A stretch of 64,000 nt of DNA from contig DPKJ01000003.1 of NCBI GenBank assembly GCA_003542575.1, positions 212,795 through 276,794 of the forward strand. Reading direction: 5' to 3'. This DNA is from Rikenellaceae bacterium. GTDB lineage: Bacteria > Bacteroidota > Bacteroidia > Bacteroidales > UBA932. The notes below the pieces were generated by a model. It did not search any database and had not been told where the DNA came from. It saw only the letters and a list, made by a program, of their open reading frames with translations. The translations under genes and the position numbers were made by a program. Every line of letters begins with the position of its first letter. Position 1 is the stretch's first letter. Below are positions 18,598-28,468 of this stretch, piece after piece.

Positions 18598-20067
18598 CTA
18601 AAGACTCCAGTCAGTACCCTCTTTTGTGTCTTTTATTGTGATTCCAACTCCTGTGAGTCTATTCCTTATAGCATCACTTTTAGCAAAATTCTTTTCAGCT
18701 TTTGCCTCTCTCCTCATCTCAAGTATCATATCAACAACCTCATTAAGAACCTGACTGTTTCCGGTTCCTGATTGTTCGTCAACAAGCCCCAGTACGCCCT
18801 CCATTATCTCTTTAAATAGAAATTGGAGCATCTCTTTATCCTTAATACTGAGTTTAAATTGCCCGTCCTTTGCTAGATTCACAACTCTTACCGCTTCAAA
18901 AAGATTAGCAAGGGCAACTGAAGTATTAAGGTCATCGCATAAAGCATCATAAATACCATCTCTTACAGCTTCTATCTCGGTTGATAGCTCTTGTCCATAA
19001 GCGTTTAAATTTGCGACATCTTTGGCTGCCTGAACCATTTTTTTATAACCCTTTTCTGCAGCAGTAAGTGCCTCGTTGCTAAAGTCAAGAGTGCTTCTGT
19101 AGTGTGCCTGTAGAATGAAAAACCTTATGGCCATTGGACTGTATGCCCTTTCAAGAATTTCGTGGCTGCCGGTAAAGAGCTCCTCGAGAGTTATGAAATT
19201 ACCCAACGATTTACCCATCTTTTGGCCATTAATCGTTATCATATTATTGTGCATCCAGTATCTCACACCACCCTCTCCGCGTGCAGCTGTATTTTGAGCA
19301 AGTTCACACTCATGATGAGGGAACAACAGATCCATTCCTCCTCCGTGTATATCAAAACGTTCTCCAAGATATTTGGCACTCATTGCCGAGCATTCAAGGT
19401 GCCATCCCGGAAAGCCGTTACTCCATGGAGAATCCCATTTCATTATATGTTCCGGCGTTGCCTTTTTCCAAAGGGCAAAATCGAAAGGAGACCTTTTATC
19501 GTCAGCACCATCAAGTTCTCTTGAATTGCTTATAACATTCTCCAGCGTTCTGCCGGATAAAATTCCATAAGGATATTTTTGGTTATATCTTTCTACATCA
19601 AAATATACAGAGCCATTACTTATGTATGCATATCCTCCCTCAAGTATTTTACTCACAAGTGAGATTTGCTCTGGAATATGACCTGATGCTCTGGGTTCTA
19701 TGCTTGGAGGTAATGTATTCAGGAGCTTCATTGCCTCATGGTATCTTATTGTATAGTGCTGAACAATTTCCATTGGCTCAAGCTGCTCAAGACGTGCCTT
19801 TTTTTCAATCTTATCCTCTCCCTCGTCTGAATCGTTCTCAAGATGACCAACATCGGTTATGTTTCTCACATACCTTACTTTGTACCCAAGGTGTCTGAGC
19901 AATCTGACAAGTACGTCGTAGGTGATTCCCGGCCGGGCATGACCTAAGTGGGCATCACCATAAACAGTAGGGCCACATACGTATATTCCGGCCATGCCGG
20001 GTGTCAGCGGTTCAAACTTCTCTCGTCTTCTTGATAGTGTGTTGTATAGAAAAAAATCTCTCTCCAT
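18598..20067 (-). CDS. cysS: Cysteine--tRNA ligase
   Basis: 489 residues, the usual length for CysRS. It charges tRNA-Cys with cysteine in the cytoplasm. Class I signatures are present: HLGH (HIGH) at about residues 41-44 within GPTVYGDAHLGHARPG, and KMGKSLGN in place of KMSKS near residue 280. Zinc ligands are consistent with C31, the GWHLECSAMS segment and HHECE. The C-terminal anticodon-binding region is complete. The start at 20067 follows a small hairpin. Confidence 0.96.
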   Translation of the reverse strand: MERDFFLYNTLSRRREKFEPLTPGMAGIYVCGPTVYGDAHLGHARPGITYDVLVRLLRHLGYKVRYVRNITDVGHLENDSDEGEDKIEKKARLEQLEPMEIVQHYTIRYHEAMKLLNTLPPSIEPRASGHIPEQISLVSKILEGGYAYISNGSVYFDVERYNQKYPYGILSGRTLENVISNSRELDGADDKRSPFDFALWKKATPEHIMKWDSPWSNGFPGWHLECSAMSAKYLGERFDIHGGGMDLLFPHHECELAQNTAARGEGGVRYWMHNNMITINGQKMGKSLGNFITLEELFTGSHEILERAYSPMAIRFFILQAHYRSTLDFSNEALTAAEKGYKKMVQAAKDVANLNAYGQELSTEIEAVRDGIYDALCDDLNTSVALANLFEAVRVVNLAKDGQFKLSIKDKEMLQFLFKEIMEGVLGLVDEQSGTGNSQVLNEVVDMILEMRREAKAEKNFAKSDAIRNRLTGVGITIKDTKEGTDWSL

Positions 20068-20081
20068 AATTTTGCCTGTAA

Positions 20082-20103
20082 AAGAGGGGATAACACCCCT
20101 CTT
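20082..20103 (-). terminator. Hairpin between ssb and cysS, possible terminator or attenuator
   Basis: AAGAGGGG and CCCCTCTT form a perfect 8-bp stem with a 6-nt loop. Read on the minus strand it is followed by a short T run and ends about 15 nt before the cysS start. It could end the ssb transcript or partly attenuate cysS. Confidence 0.5.
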
Positions 20104-20134
20104 GTTAATTCAGGCCAAAATTAGCTAATATTTT

Positions 20135-20476
20135 CTATTCCCCTTCATCCAGCGGCAGTTTTATGCTGTAAGCAACAATCTCATAAGTTTGTTTATCAAC
20201 TCCTGCCTTGGTCTGATACTGCACAGGTTTAATCCTCCCTGTAACAGAAAGAAATGTCCCCTTTTTGATTTTTTCAAAATCGGGCATGCTTTTTCCCGCC
20301 CATGCAACAATACTGTGCCACACGGTATCTTCAATAAGCTCTCCCTTTTTGTTTCTGTAACTCTCATTGGTTGCAAGTGAAAGTCTCATTACAACTCCCC
20401 CCTCATCCACATTGCTGATTCTTGGGTCAAATCCAACGTTTCCCTTCAGTTCTACTTTGTTAAGTGACTTTTCCAT
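20135..20476 (-). CDS. ssb: Single-stranded DNA-binding protein
   Basis: 113 residues comprising one OB fold: N-terminal NKVELKGNVGFDPRI, the RLSLATNES strand, TVWHSIVAWAGK and the GTFLSVTGRIKP block that mark bacterial SSB. It binds ssDNA in replication and repair. It is short and lacks the acidic DDDIPF-type tail of housekeeping SSB (it ends LPLDEGE), so it may be a second SSB copy. The promoter was not identified. Confidence 0.9.
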   Translation of the reverse strand: MEKSLNKVELKGNVGFDPRISNVDEGGVVMRLSLATNESYRNKKGELIEDTVWHSIVAWAGKSMPDFEKIKKGTFLSVTGRIKPVQYQTKAGVDKQTYEIVAYSIKLPLDEGE

Positions 20477-20633
20477 AACTAATTAATTTGATTATACATC
20501 GTAAAGTAATGTAAGATATTGCATATAAGTGTTTCAAAAGAGATAAAACAAATTCAGAATCAGAAATTAGTTGCCTTAAAACAGAAATTTTTTTATTATA
20601 TTACAATATCTGCAATTGATTTAAAATTATGCA

Positions 20634-20641
20634 TACATTTG
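20634..20641 (+). promoter_or_regulatory. Candidate Bacteroidota -7 box for the coiled-coil lipoprotein gene
   Basis: TACATTTG matches TAnnTTTG exactly, 51 bp before the ATG. A -33 TTTG box at the usual spacing is not clear (ATTG lies only 15 bp away), so confidence is moderate. Confidence 0.45.
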
Positions 20642-20692
20642 AGGTAAATTATTACTTTAAAAAACGAACATAACACATTAATTTTCATTGAT

Positions 20693-21583
20693 ATGAAAAA
20701 ATTAACAACCATTCTGACCTTTGTATTTATACTGTTTTCACTTACATCTTGTGTTGAACGTTCCAAAAAATACAAAGATCTTCAGTCAAAATTAGATTCA
20801 CTTTCGGTAAGTTCTGCGGCTCAAAGTGCAGAGCTTGAGGAGGTGTTTGCTACCCTGAATGAGGTAGAAAACGGTCTCAGGACAATTCGTGAGGCAGAGA
20901 ATATTCTTGTGCTGCAATCTCAGTCAGGAACAGAACTGAATGCAAACAAGAGAGAGCAGATGAAATCTGATGTTTCCGCTATTGGTGAAGCAATTGCAGG
21001 TTACAAACAGCAATTGGAAAAACTGAAAAATGACAACCGCTATCAGTCATCTCAGTTTAAAAAGCGTATTGACGCTCTCACAATGGAGCTGGAAGAGAAA
21101 TCTGTGCTAATTGTCGACCTTCAAAGACAGCTTGAAGAGAAGGACAGTCAATTGAGAATCAAAACACAGCAGATTGCAACACTTGACAAAGCTGTTGCCA
21201 CTCTTAAGAGCGATGTAACATCTCTTTCTGAAGAGAAAGAGGCAAACAAAGAGACCATTGCAACTCAGGATCAACTGTTGAACACAGCTTTTTACATTGC
21301 GGCTCCCAAGAGTGAGCTGATAAACGCCAAGGTTCTTTCAAAAGGTGGACTTTTCCGCTCTGCAAAGATCTCATATGAGGCAGAACAGTCAGCTTTTGTA
21401 AAAATAGATATCCGCAATATAAAGGCCATCAATCTTAATGTGAAGAGAGCAAAAGTACTTTCGGTTCACCCTGCAGGAACATTTATTCTTGAAGAGGATG
21501 CCAGTGGAATGCTGGTTCTTGAAATCACTAATCCTGCTTCATTCTGGGAACAAACAAAATACCTCGTAATTCAGACAAACTGA
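20693..21583 (+). CDS. Coiled-coil lipoprotein, possibly Cbp1-like adhesin family
   Basis: 296 residues. The signal peptide ends in a lipobox (LTSC, Cys at about residue 20). Residues about 25-195 are almost continuous heptad-rich coiled coil, followed by a compact C-terminal beta domain (about 200-296) starting near TAFYIAAPKSELINAKVLS and containing GLFRSAKI. This layout is shared with Bacteroidota lipoproteins annotated as Cbp1-family collagen-binding adhesins; I recall that link only from the layout, so function is uncertain. It is monocistronic, with its own -7 box and terminator. Confidence 0.75.
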   Translation: MKKLTTILTFVFILFSLTSCVERSKKYKDLQSKLDSLSVSSAAQSAELEEVFATLNEVENGLRTIREAENILVLQSQSGTELNANKREQMKSDVSAIGEAIAGYKQQLEKLKNDNRYQSSQFKKRIDALTMELEEKSVLIVDLQRQLEEKDSQLRIKTQQIATLDKAVATLKSDVTSLSEEKEANKETIATQDQLLNTAFYIAAPKSELINAKVLSKGGLFRSAKISYEAEQSAFVKIDIRNIKAINLNVKRAKVLSVHPAGTFILEEDASGMLVLEITNPASFWEQTKYLVIQTN

Positions 21584-21605
21584 TTATAAGCAACATGTGA
21601 TTTTT

Positions 21606-21654
21606 AAAACGCATTGGATTTTACCGGTTATCCCTTAATTTCCGATGCGTTTTA
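21606..21654 (+). terminator. Terminator after the coiled-coil lipoprotein gene
   Basis: AAAACGCATTGG pairs with CCGATGCGTTTT (one G-U pair) around a long loop, and the stem ends in TTTT. It starts about 22 bp after the stop codon. Confidence 0.7.
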
Positions 21655-21696
21655 TAATTACAGGACATTGAAAAATTTAATTTAATTAGCACGACT

Positions 21697-23808
21697 ATGA
21701 ACTTAAAATCATATATGGTTGTTGCCGTTATTATGACATTAACAACACTATCCTGCACCAATAAAATGAAAGATAATAATCCACTACTCGTTAAATCGGA
21801 AAACCTTTATGGAGCTCCGGCTTTTGATAAATTTAAAAACGAACATTACAAAGCTGCTTTCGAAAAAGCAATATTGCTTGCAAAAAACAAGATTGAATCC
21901 ATAACAGACGCCCCTCAGGAACCAACCTTTGAAAACACTATCGAAGCCCTGGAATTCGCCGGCATGGAACTCTCTGCGGTAAGTTCAATTTTCTTCAACC
22001 TTAACGAAGCCAATACAGACTCTGTGATGCAGGACATTGCACTGGAGGTCTCTCCTATGATTACCGAGTACTCAAATGACATAATGTTAAACGTAAAGCT
22101 CTTTGAAAAGGTTAAGAGTGTTTACGAAAAGAGAGCCTCCACTAACCTTACAAAAGAGCAGATTCGTCTTACAGAGGAAACATATAAAGGGTTTGCAAGA
22201 AACGGAGCAGATCTCAAGGGCGAAGCAAGAGATAAGTACCGTGAAATAAGTACCGAACTTTCCAAACTGACACTCATGTTTGGGCAGAATGTTCTGGCGG
22301 CAACAAATAAATTCATTATGAATTTAGAGGATAGTTCTCTTCTTGAAGGCCTTCCTCAATTTGTCATTGACGGAGCTGCCGAAGAGGCAAAGCAGAGAGA
22401 GTTGAATGGGTGGGTATTCACTCTTCATGGGCCAAGCTACGGACCTTTTATGCAGTACAGCACCAACAGGGAGCTTCGTGAAAAGATGTGGAGAGCAAAT
22501 AACTCCAAATCCTTTAATGATGAGTTTGATAACAGAGAGATAATCCAAAAGATTGTTGAACTGAGAATGAACCGTGCCCGCCTTCTTGGATTTACCACAC
22601 ACGCACAATATGTACTTGAAAATAATATGGCAGGTACACCTGATAAAGTGAACACATTTATTGAGGAGCTACTCTCCAAAACTATTGATCCTGCCAAAAA
22701 AGAGGTTGCCCAAATTACAAAATACGCTAAATCAAAAGGGTTTGCAGGAGAGATAATGCCCTGGGATTTTGGTTACTGGTCTGAACAGTATAAAAACGAG
22801 AAGTATGCCATTAATGATCAGATGTTAAAGCCATATTTCCGCCTCGAGAGTGTAGAGAAGGCCATCTTTTCACTAGCAGACTCACTCTATGGACTCACCT
22901 TCACCCAAAACAACACTATACCTGTATATCATAACGATGTAAAGGTCTTTGAAGTAAAAGACGCTTCCGGTAAATTTATCTCGTTACTGTATGTAGATTA
23001 TTTCCCACGTGAAAGCAAGAGGGGTGGAGCCTGGATGACTACATTCAGAGACCAGTTTTTTTACAACAAGGTTGAGCACAGACCATTCGTTTCACTTGTT
23101 TGCAATTTCACCAAACCCACAGAAAACACTCCATCTCTGCTGACCTTTGATGAATTCACCACATTGCTCCATGAATTTGGTCACGCTCTGCACGGAATGT
23201 TGGCCGAAGGCAACTATCCGTCTCTGACAGGAACTAATGTGGTAAGAGATTTTGTTGAACTACCTTCACAAATTATGGAAAACTGGGCTACCGAGAGTGA
23301 GTTCCTAAAGTCATTTGCAAAACATTATGAAACCGGTGAGGAGATTCCTCAGGAGTTTATTAAAAAGATAATTGATGCGAGAAACTATCTTGGCGGTTAC
23401 TCAAATGTAAGACAGTTAACATTTGCAATGAATGATATGGCTTGGCATAACCTTAGTGAAACAAGCTCAACCTCAGATGTAATGGAGTTTGAAAAGGCTG
23501 CTACCCAAAAGGCGAGAGTACTACCATTTATTGATTCAGTATGTATGTCAACATCTTTCGGCCACATCTTTTCAGGAGGATACTCAGCCGGATATTACAG
23601 TTATAAGTGGGCAGAAGTACTTGAGGCAGATGCATTTTCTCTTTTTAAAGAAAAGGGAATCTTCAATAAAGAGGTTGCAGAATCTTTCAGAGCAAATATT
23701 TTGTCCAAGGGTAACCTTGAAGACGCTGCCATATTATACAGGAATTTCAGAGGTCGCGATCCAAGGCCCGAAGCTCTTATTGAGAAGTTCGGACTAGACA
23801 AACTTTAA
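21697..23808 (+). CDS. dcp: M3 family peptidyl-dipeptidase (Dcp-type), lipoprotein
   Basis: 703 residues. The zinc motif HEFGH spans residues 492-496 within LLHEFGHALHGML, and the downstream DFVELPSQIMENWATE supplies the third ligand Glu. The SLTGTNVVRDFVELPSQI block follows Dcp rather than the thimet branch. Dcp removes C-terminal dipeptides from peptides. Here the N-terminus is a lipoprotein signal (LTTLSC, Cys at about residue 20), so the enzyme is anchored in the envelope and probably trims peptides in the periplasm. It is a single-gene unit between terminators, consistent with the peptide-utilisation theme of the window. Confidence 0.9.
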   Translation: MNLKSYMVVAVIMTLTTLSCTNKMKDNNPLLVKSENLYGAPAFDKFKNEHYKAAFEKAILLAKNKIESITDAPQEPTFENTIEALEFAGMELSAVSSIFFNLNEANTDSVMQDIALEVSPMITEYSNDIMLNVKLFEKVKSVYEKRASTNLTKEQIRLTEETYKGFARNGADLKGEARDKYREISTELSKLTLMFGQNVLAATNKFIMNLEDSSLLEGLPQFVIDGAAEEAKQRELNGWVFTLHGPSYGPFMQYSTNRELREKMWRANNSKSFNDEFDNREIIQKIVELRMNRARLLGFTTHAQYVLENNMAGTPDKVNTFIEELLSKTIDPAKKEVAQITKYAKSKGFAGEIMPWDFGYWSEQYKNEKYAINDQMLKPYFRLESVEKAIFSLADSLYGLTFTQNNTIPVYHNDVKVFEVKDASGKFISLLYVDYFPRESKRGGAWMTTFRDQFFYNKVEHRPFVSLVCNFTKPTENTPSLLTFDEFTTLLHEFGHALHGMLAEGNYPSLTGTNVVRDFVELPSQIMENWATESEFLKSFAKHYETGEEIPQEFIKKIIDARNYLGGYSNVRQLTFAMNDMAWHNLSETSSTSDVMEFEKAATQKARVLPFIDSVCMSTSFGHIFSGGYSAGYYSYKWAEVLEADAFSLFKEKGIFNKEVAESFRANILSKGNLEDAAILYRNFRGRDPRPEALIEKFGLDKL

Positions 23809-23921
23809 GTCATCTTGCAAGTGGCTGTTTGTGTGTCATTTACAAATATCACTTCTGCAAACATTAAATAATGAGACTTATATAATGTTGATTTACAAGT
23901 TTTAACCCAAGCACTTAAAGT

Positions 23922-23950
23922 AGGATCCGAAATTCGGGTCCTATTTTTTT
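23922..23950 (+). terminator. Terminator after dcp
   Basis: AGGATCCGA pairs with TCGGGTCCT (one G-U pair) with a 3-nt loop and is followed by a seven-T run (23944-23950). It begins 113 bp after the dcp stop. Confidence 0.85.
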
Positions 23951-24231
23951 AAGTAGTTTTTTGGATGAGACTAGAATGGGTATAATTAGCTATTGTTTAA
24001 TAGCTCACTACAGTGTCAAATTAAAAAATTGATGAAAAAATCTCTTTTTTAACATTTTTACAAAATATTTATTACCTTGCAAAACCTTATGGGGATTGGG
24101 TTATCTAAGATTTTTGCGGAAAAATCTTTATAATATAAAATAAGTGCAGCATATGCACATGCGCGTAAATTGATAATAATCAATGGCTATGATATTTTTA
24201 TATATAAAAACTACTTTAACTAAACCCAATA
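23951..24231 (+). promoter_or_regulatory. Leader region of the second peptidase/receptor operon with several dyads
   Basis: This gene-free stretch before the operon contains a perfect 9-bp hairpin, AAGATTTTT/AAAAATCTT with loop GCGG (24107-24128), and a 6-bp dyad ATTGAT-AATA-ATCAAT (24169-24184). It also has a palindrome GCATATGC near 24148. No exact TAnnTTTG box was found; TACCTTGC near 24073 is a partial match. The dyads could be operators or RNA leader structures. Confidence 0.4.
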
Positions 24232-26763
24232 ATGAAAAACAGTCCCTTTTTCAGTTTAACCCCCATTTTAACATTTAGTATAATTGCAGCCTTAACTCTG
24301 GCACCCTTAAAACTTCACGCACAGGAACAGACAAAAGAAGAGACATCAGAAAGCAACACCGAAAACGGAAAGGAGAAACCTGCCGCACCTGCGGCAATTA
24401 AACCCTATTCTGATATCATTACATCTAAAGCCATATCACAAAAGGGGCTTTTTGGTGTACACCAGATTGGCGATAAATACTTTTTTGAAATTCCGAAAAA
24501 CCTGCTTGGCAGAGAAGTTTTGCTCGTTGTAAGAACAGTTAAAACCGGAGGAGGTGTCGGCTATGGTGGAGAATCACTTTCAGAGACTCTTTTCAGATGG
24601 GACATCTCGGCAAACGGCAGAAAAATCTACCTCCGCTCACCATATATATATAATGTAGCAGATAAAGAGAGCGACATATACGCTGCCTTTCAGAACTCTT
24701 TTGTTGAGCCAATCTATTATGCCTTTGATATAAGGGCATTCGGCAAAGACTCATCTGCGGTAATTGATGTAACAGATATGTACGCCAAGGATGCCATCAC
24801 TTTTGGCCTTGCAGAGATGAAAAAGAGCTTTTTTGGAATAGGAACCCAGGAGGACAACAAAAGCTTTATCCACTATGTAAAAGCATTTCCTACTAACATC
24901 GAGTGCCGTTCTCAGAAGACATACAAAAAGACAGGCAAATCAAAAAGCAGTGTTGAGACAAACGGTTTCGTAACCTTTGAAATAAACCACTCAATGCTTC
25001 TGCTCCCTGAAAAGCCAATGATGCCAAGAATTGCAGATGACCGCATTGGGATGTTCACACAAGGTCAGACCGACTATTCCTACGAATATTTCAGAATTAA
25101 GGGAACTCAGTATGTACGGCGCTGGAAACTTGAGCCAAAGGATCTGGAAGCATACAAGAGAGGAGAGCTGACAGAGCCTGTCAACCCGATAGTTTTTTAT
25201 ATTGACCCCGCTACTCCAAAAAAACTTGTAAAATATTTTAAACAAGGGATTGAAGATTGGCAGGTAGCATTTGAAGCTGCCGGTTTTAAAAATGCCATAC
25301 TTGCCAAAGAGGTTCCTTCCAAAGAGGAGGACCCCGACTGGGATGAGATGGACGCAAGGTATTCAATGGTGAATTATCTGGCATCTCAGGAGCAGAATGC
25401 CTACGGACCCCACGTTGCCGACCCTCGTTCAGGAGAGATAATAGAGGCACATGTATGCATATATCATAACCTTATGAAGCTAGTATCAAACTGGTACAGG
25501 GTACAGACTGCCGGTTCTAACCCAAATGCCCGCACCCTTACGTTAAGTGACGAGATTATGGGCGAACTTTACCGACAGGTAGTTTGTCACGAAGTTGGTC
25601 ACTCGCTTGGTTTACCTCATAACTTTGCTGCAAGTGCAGCTATTCCCGTTGACTCATTAAGGTCAAAATCATATACCGACAAATACGGAACAACTATGTC
25701 AATTATGGACTATGCAAGGTATAACTACATAGCCCAGGAGGGAGACGGAATAGAAAACTTTATCCCAAAAGTTGGCCCCTACGATAAATATAACATCAAT
25801 TGGGCGTACCGTGTAATCCCGGAGGTAACTTCACCAAGAGATGAGATTCCATTTCTTGATAAGATGATTGAAGAGAAGCTGGGAGACAGAACTTACCTTT
25901 ACATCAAACACCAAATGACTCAGAACGACCCTCGAGGACAATCCGAAGACCTGGGAGATGATTCGATGTTAGCCGGCGAACTTGGACTTAAGAACCTTAA
26001 GTATGTTGCAGCAAACTTTGACAAATGGATTCATGAACCACACGAAACACAAGCCCCGGTTAAAGAGTTTTATGAAGAGATTTTTTCACAGTGGAGAAGA
26101 TATATGCGCCATGTAACCACCCATATCGGAGGGAGATATGAAACATATAAGAAACAGAGCCAGGATGGACCTTCATACCTTCCGGTTGAAAGAGAGAACC
26201 AAAAGAGGGCAATGAAATTTATCTGCGACAATGTCTTTGAAATGCCTCAGTGGCTGATAAGAAGAGATCTAATCGAAAAGTTTGACGCATCGGGTATGTA
26301 CGAAAGAAATATTCGCTCTATTCAGGGAGGAGTTCTTAATGACCTGCTCACTATGGCAGCACTTTCCAGAATGGTTGACGCAACCTACAACTACAAAGAC
26401 ACATACAAGGTTGAGGAGCTTCTGGAAGATATCCGCAAAGGTATATTTAAGCAAATGTACAGTGGAAAAGCACTTGACGTTAATAAAAGATCTCTACATA
26501 AGATATATATCGACAAATTAAGAAGTCTTGCTCCAAAGAGCATTCTTAACGAAAAAAGGACAATGGGGGTGAATATGATTTATCTTAATGATCTACAGAC
26601 ACTTGTATGGAATGAATTAGAGATCCTGAGAAAAGACTTAACTAGTGCAGTTAAAAAATATAAAAAAGGCACCATCGACAGAGGCCACCTTGAACTTCAA
26701 CTGCAAAACGTTAACGCAATCATTAACAGTGTTAAATCAACAGGCGGCACAAATGAGGCATAA
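24232..26763 (+). CDS. Exported zinc-dependent metalloprotease (metzincin type, DUF5117/DUF4953-like)
   Basis: 843 residues with a signal peptide ending KLHAQ (about residue 30). The zinc site is a full metzincin motif, HEVGHSLGLPH, with H453, E454, H457 and H463, followed by a Met-turn (SIMDYARYNY). The large N-terminal region (residues about 60-440) and the region after the zinc site match the DUF5117-DUF4953 architecture of Bacteroidota zinc-dependent metalloproteases, as I recognise them. It is the first gene of a six-gene operon, overlapping the TldD-like gene by 11 bp. Role inferred: endoproteolysis of a substrate in the periplasm or outside the cell, upstream of the TldD/TldE-like pair and the receptor. 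Confidence 0.88.
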   Translation: MKNSPFFSLTPILTFSIIAALTLAPLKLHAQEQTKEETSESNTENGKEKPAAPAAIKPYSDIITSKAISQKGLFGVHQIGDKYFFEIPKNLLGREVLLVVRTVKTGGGVGYGGESLSETLFRWDISANGRKIYLRSPYIYNVADKESDIYAAFQNSFVEPIYYAFDIRAFGKDSSAVIDVTDMYAKDAITFGLAEMKKSFFGIGTQEDNKSFIHYVKAFPTNIECRSQKTYKKTGKSKSSVETNGFVTFEINHSMLLLPEKPMMPRIADDRIGMFTQGQTDYSYEYFRIKGTQYVRRWKLEPKDLEAYKRGELTEPVNPIVFYIDPATPKKLVKYFKQGIEDWQVAFEAAGFKNAILAKEVPSKEEDPDWDEMDARYSMVNYLASQEQNAYGPHVADPRSGEIIEAHVCIYHNLMKLVSNWYRVQTAGSNPNARTLTLSDEIMGELYRQVVCHEVGHSLGLPHNFAASAAIPVDSLRSKSYTDKYGTTMSIMDYARYNYIAQEGDGIENFIPKVGPYDKYNINWAYRVIPEVTSPRDEIPFLDKMIEEKLGDRTYLYIKHQMTQNDPRGQSEDLGDDSMLAGELGLKNLKYVAANFDKWIHEPHETQAPVKEFYEEIFSQWRRYMRHVTTHIGGRYETYKKQSQDGPSYLPVERENQKRAMKFICDNVFEMPQWLIRRDLIEKFDASGMYERNIRSIQGGVLNDLLTMAALSRMVDATYNYKDTYKVEELLEDIRKGIFKQMYSGKALDVNKRSLHKIYIDKLRSLAPKSILNEKRTMGVNMIYLNDLQTLVWNELEILRKDLTSAVKKYKKGTIDRGHLELQLQNVNAIINSVKSTGGTNEA

Positions 26764-28453
26764 AAAAATTAAATATTCAGTAATTTCCCTTTGTTTACTC
26801 TTCTCCATTACAGGAACGGGTAGCGTCAGCGGTCAGGAGAGACTTATGGATGTGATAGAGGGTGAATTGAGAATTTATTTCAAAGAACTTGGAAAAGAGA
26901 AAGTTCCACCATACTTCATGAGCTGTCGGGTTGATGATGTTACAACAACATCTGTGGATGCATCATTCGGGGTTGTAAACGGGGTTACCAAAAACAGAAT
27001 CGTTGCGGCTCTACCCGAAGTTAGGGTCGGATCACCGGAATTTGATAATTTTCACAACAACACTCCGGGAACAACAATCTCCTTTTTTGCTCCACCGGAA
27101 CCTATCTTGCTCCCTTATGAAAGCACCGGATCAGAGAGTGCAATCAAACAGATACTATGGAATGAGTTTCTCTCTCGTTATAAATATGGAGTTGCATCAT
27201 ATCAGGCAATGAGATCAGCTAAAGGAGTCAGGGCTGAAGAGAGTGACAAATCACCCGATTTTACACAGGTTGAAGTGGTTAATTACCACGAAGAGCCTCT
27301 GAATATGGACAAAGCACTTATGGATGTTGAGAAATCAAAATCAATTGCAAAAAAATATTCAGCCCTCTTTCTTCAGTACCCTGATATTATTAGAGGGAGT
27401 GTATCTGTAAGACAGGAGATAATAAGAAAATATTATATATCAACTGAGGGCGCAAGAATTGCGCACAACTTAACTCACAATTTCCTGATGGTTAGAGCTG
27501 CCGTTAAGGCAGATGATGGGATGGATCTTCCATTGGCCATAACCTATTTCTCATTCGATCGTGACGGTTTCCCAGATGAAGAGGTTATAAAAAAAGATAT
27601 TCTAAATCTGGCAGACAGGCTTATCAAGCTAAAGAATGCACCTGTGGTACAACCATATACAGGGCCGGCACTTCTTTCCGGTTCTACAAGTGGTGTTTTT
27701 TTTCACGAAATTTTCGGACATAGAATAGAGGGTCAGAAGATGAAAAGTGATGGAGACGGGCAGACTTTTAAAAAAATGATTGGAAAGCAGGTTTTGCCTT
27801 TAACCATGAGTGTATATGACGACCCTTCGCTTGAAGTTTATAAAGGGATGGACCTGAACGGGCATTATAAATTTGATGATCAGGGAGTAAAAGGTGAGAG
27901 AGTAACAGTTGTAAAAGAGGGTATTCTTAATGACTTCCTGATGACAAGGACCGCAATAGATGGGTTCCCAAGATCAAATGGCCATTCAAGGGCAGAGGTA
28001 GGGTATGATCCCACTTCAAGACAATCTAATCTGATAATTGAGACCAGCGATTATAAAAGTGAAGAGGAGCTAAGGCAGATGTTAAAGGATGAAGCAGCTA
28101 GTCAGGGAAAAGATTATGGTTTCTTTTTTAAGGAGGTTACAGGCGGTTTTACAATGACCGGACGCAATAGCCCCAATGCATTTAATGTTACTCCACTTGA
28201 GGTTTACAAGGTATATGTTGACGGAAGGGAGGATGAACTTGTAAGAGGAGTCGATCTGATTGGAACTCCGCTTTCTATGTTCTCCAACATTATTTGTGCC
28301 GGAGGAGTGACTGAGAGTTTTGTAGGAAGCTGTGGATCAATTTCGGGATATGTGCCTGTTTCTGCAATTTCCCCGGCAATTCTTGTAAACAAAGTAGAGC
28401 TTCAAATGAAGCCTCGTTCAAGAAATCTTCCACCTGTTTTGGCAAGGCCATAA
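26753..28453 (+). CDS. Exported TldD-like metallopeptidase
   Basis: 567 residues from the ATG at 26753, which overlaps the end of the preceding gene; upstream in-frame starts lie deep inside that gene and lack a signal peptide. The N-terminus is a signal peptide (MRHKKIKYSVISL..., ending near VSGQ). The TldD zinc motif HEIFGH is at residues 318-323. The C-terminal GSCGSISGYVPV segment supplies the Cys that acts as third zinc ligand in TldD. E. coli TldD works with TldE in the cytoplasm, trimming unstructured peptides and maturing microcin B17. An export signal on this family is therefore unusual. Its partner follows 15 bp downstream. Confidence 0.88.
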   Translation: MRHKKIKYSVISLCLLFSITGTGSVSGQERLMDVIEGELRIYFKELGKEKVPPYFMSCRVDDVTTTSVDASFGVVNGVTKNRIVAALPEVRVGSPEFDNFHNNTPGTTISFFAPPEPILLPYESTGSESAIKQILWNEFLSRYKYGVASYQAMRSAKGVRAEESDKSPDFTQVEVVNYHEEPLNMDKALMDVEKSKSIAKKYSALFLQYPDIIRGSVSVRQEIIRKYYISTEGARIAHNLTHNFLMVRAAVKADDGMDLPLAITYFSFDRDGFPDEEVIKKDILNLADRLIKLKNAPVVQPYTGPALLSGSTSGVFFHEIFGHRIEGQKMKSDGDGQTFKKMIGKQVLPLTMSVYDDPSLEVYKGMDLNGHYKFDDQGVKGERVTVVKEGILNDFLMTRTAIDGFPRSNGHSRAEVGYDPTSRQSNLIIETSDYKSEEELRQMLKDEAASQGKDYGFFFKEVTGGFTMTGRNSPNAFNVTPLEVYKVYVDGREDELVRGVDLIGTPLSMFSNIICAGGVTESFVGSCGSISGYVPVSAISPAILVNKVELQMKPRSRNLPPVLARP

Positions 28454-28468
28454 AACCTAACAAGAAAA

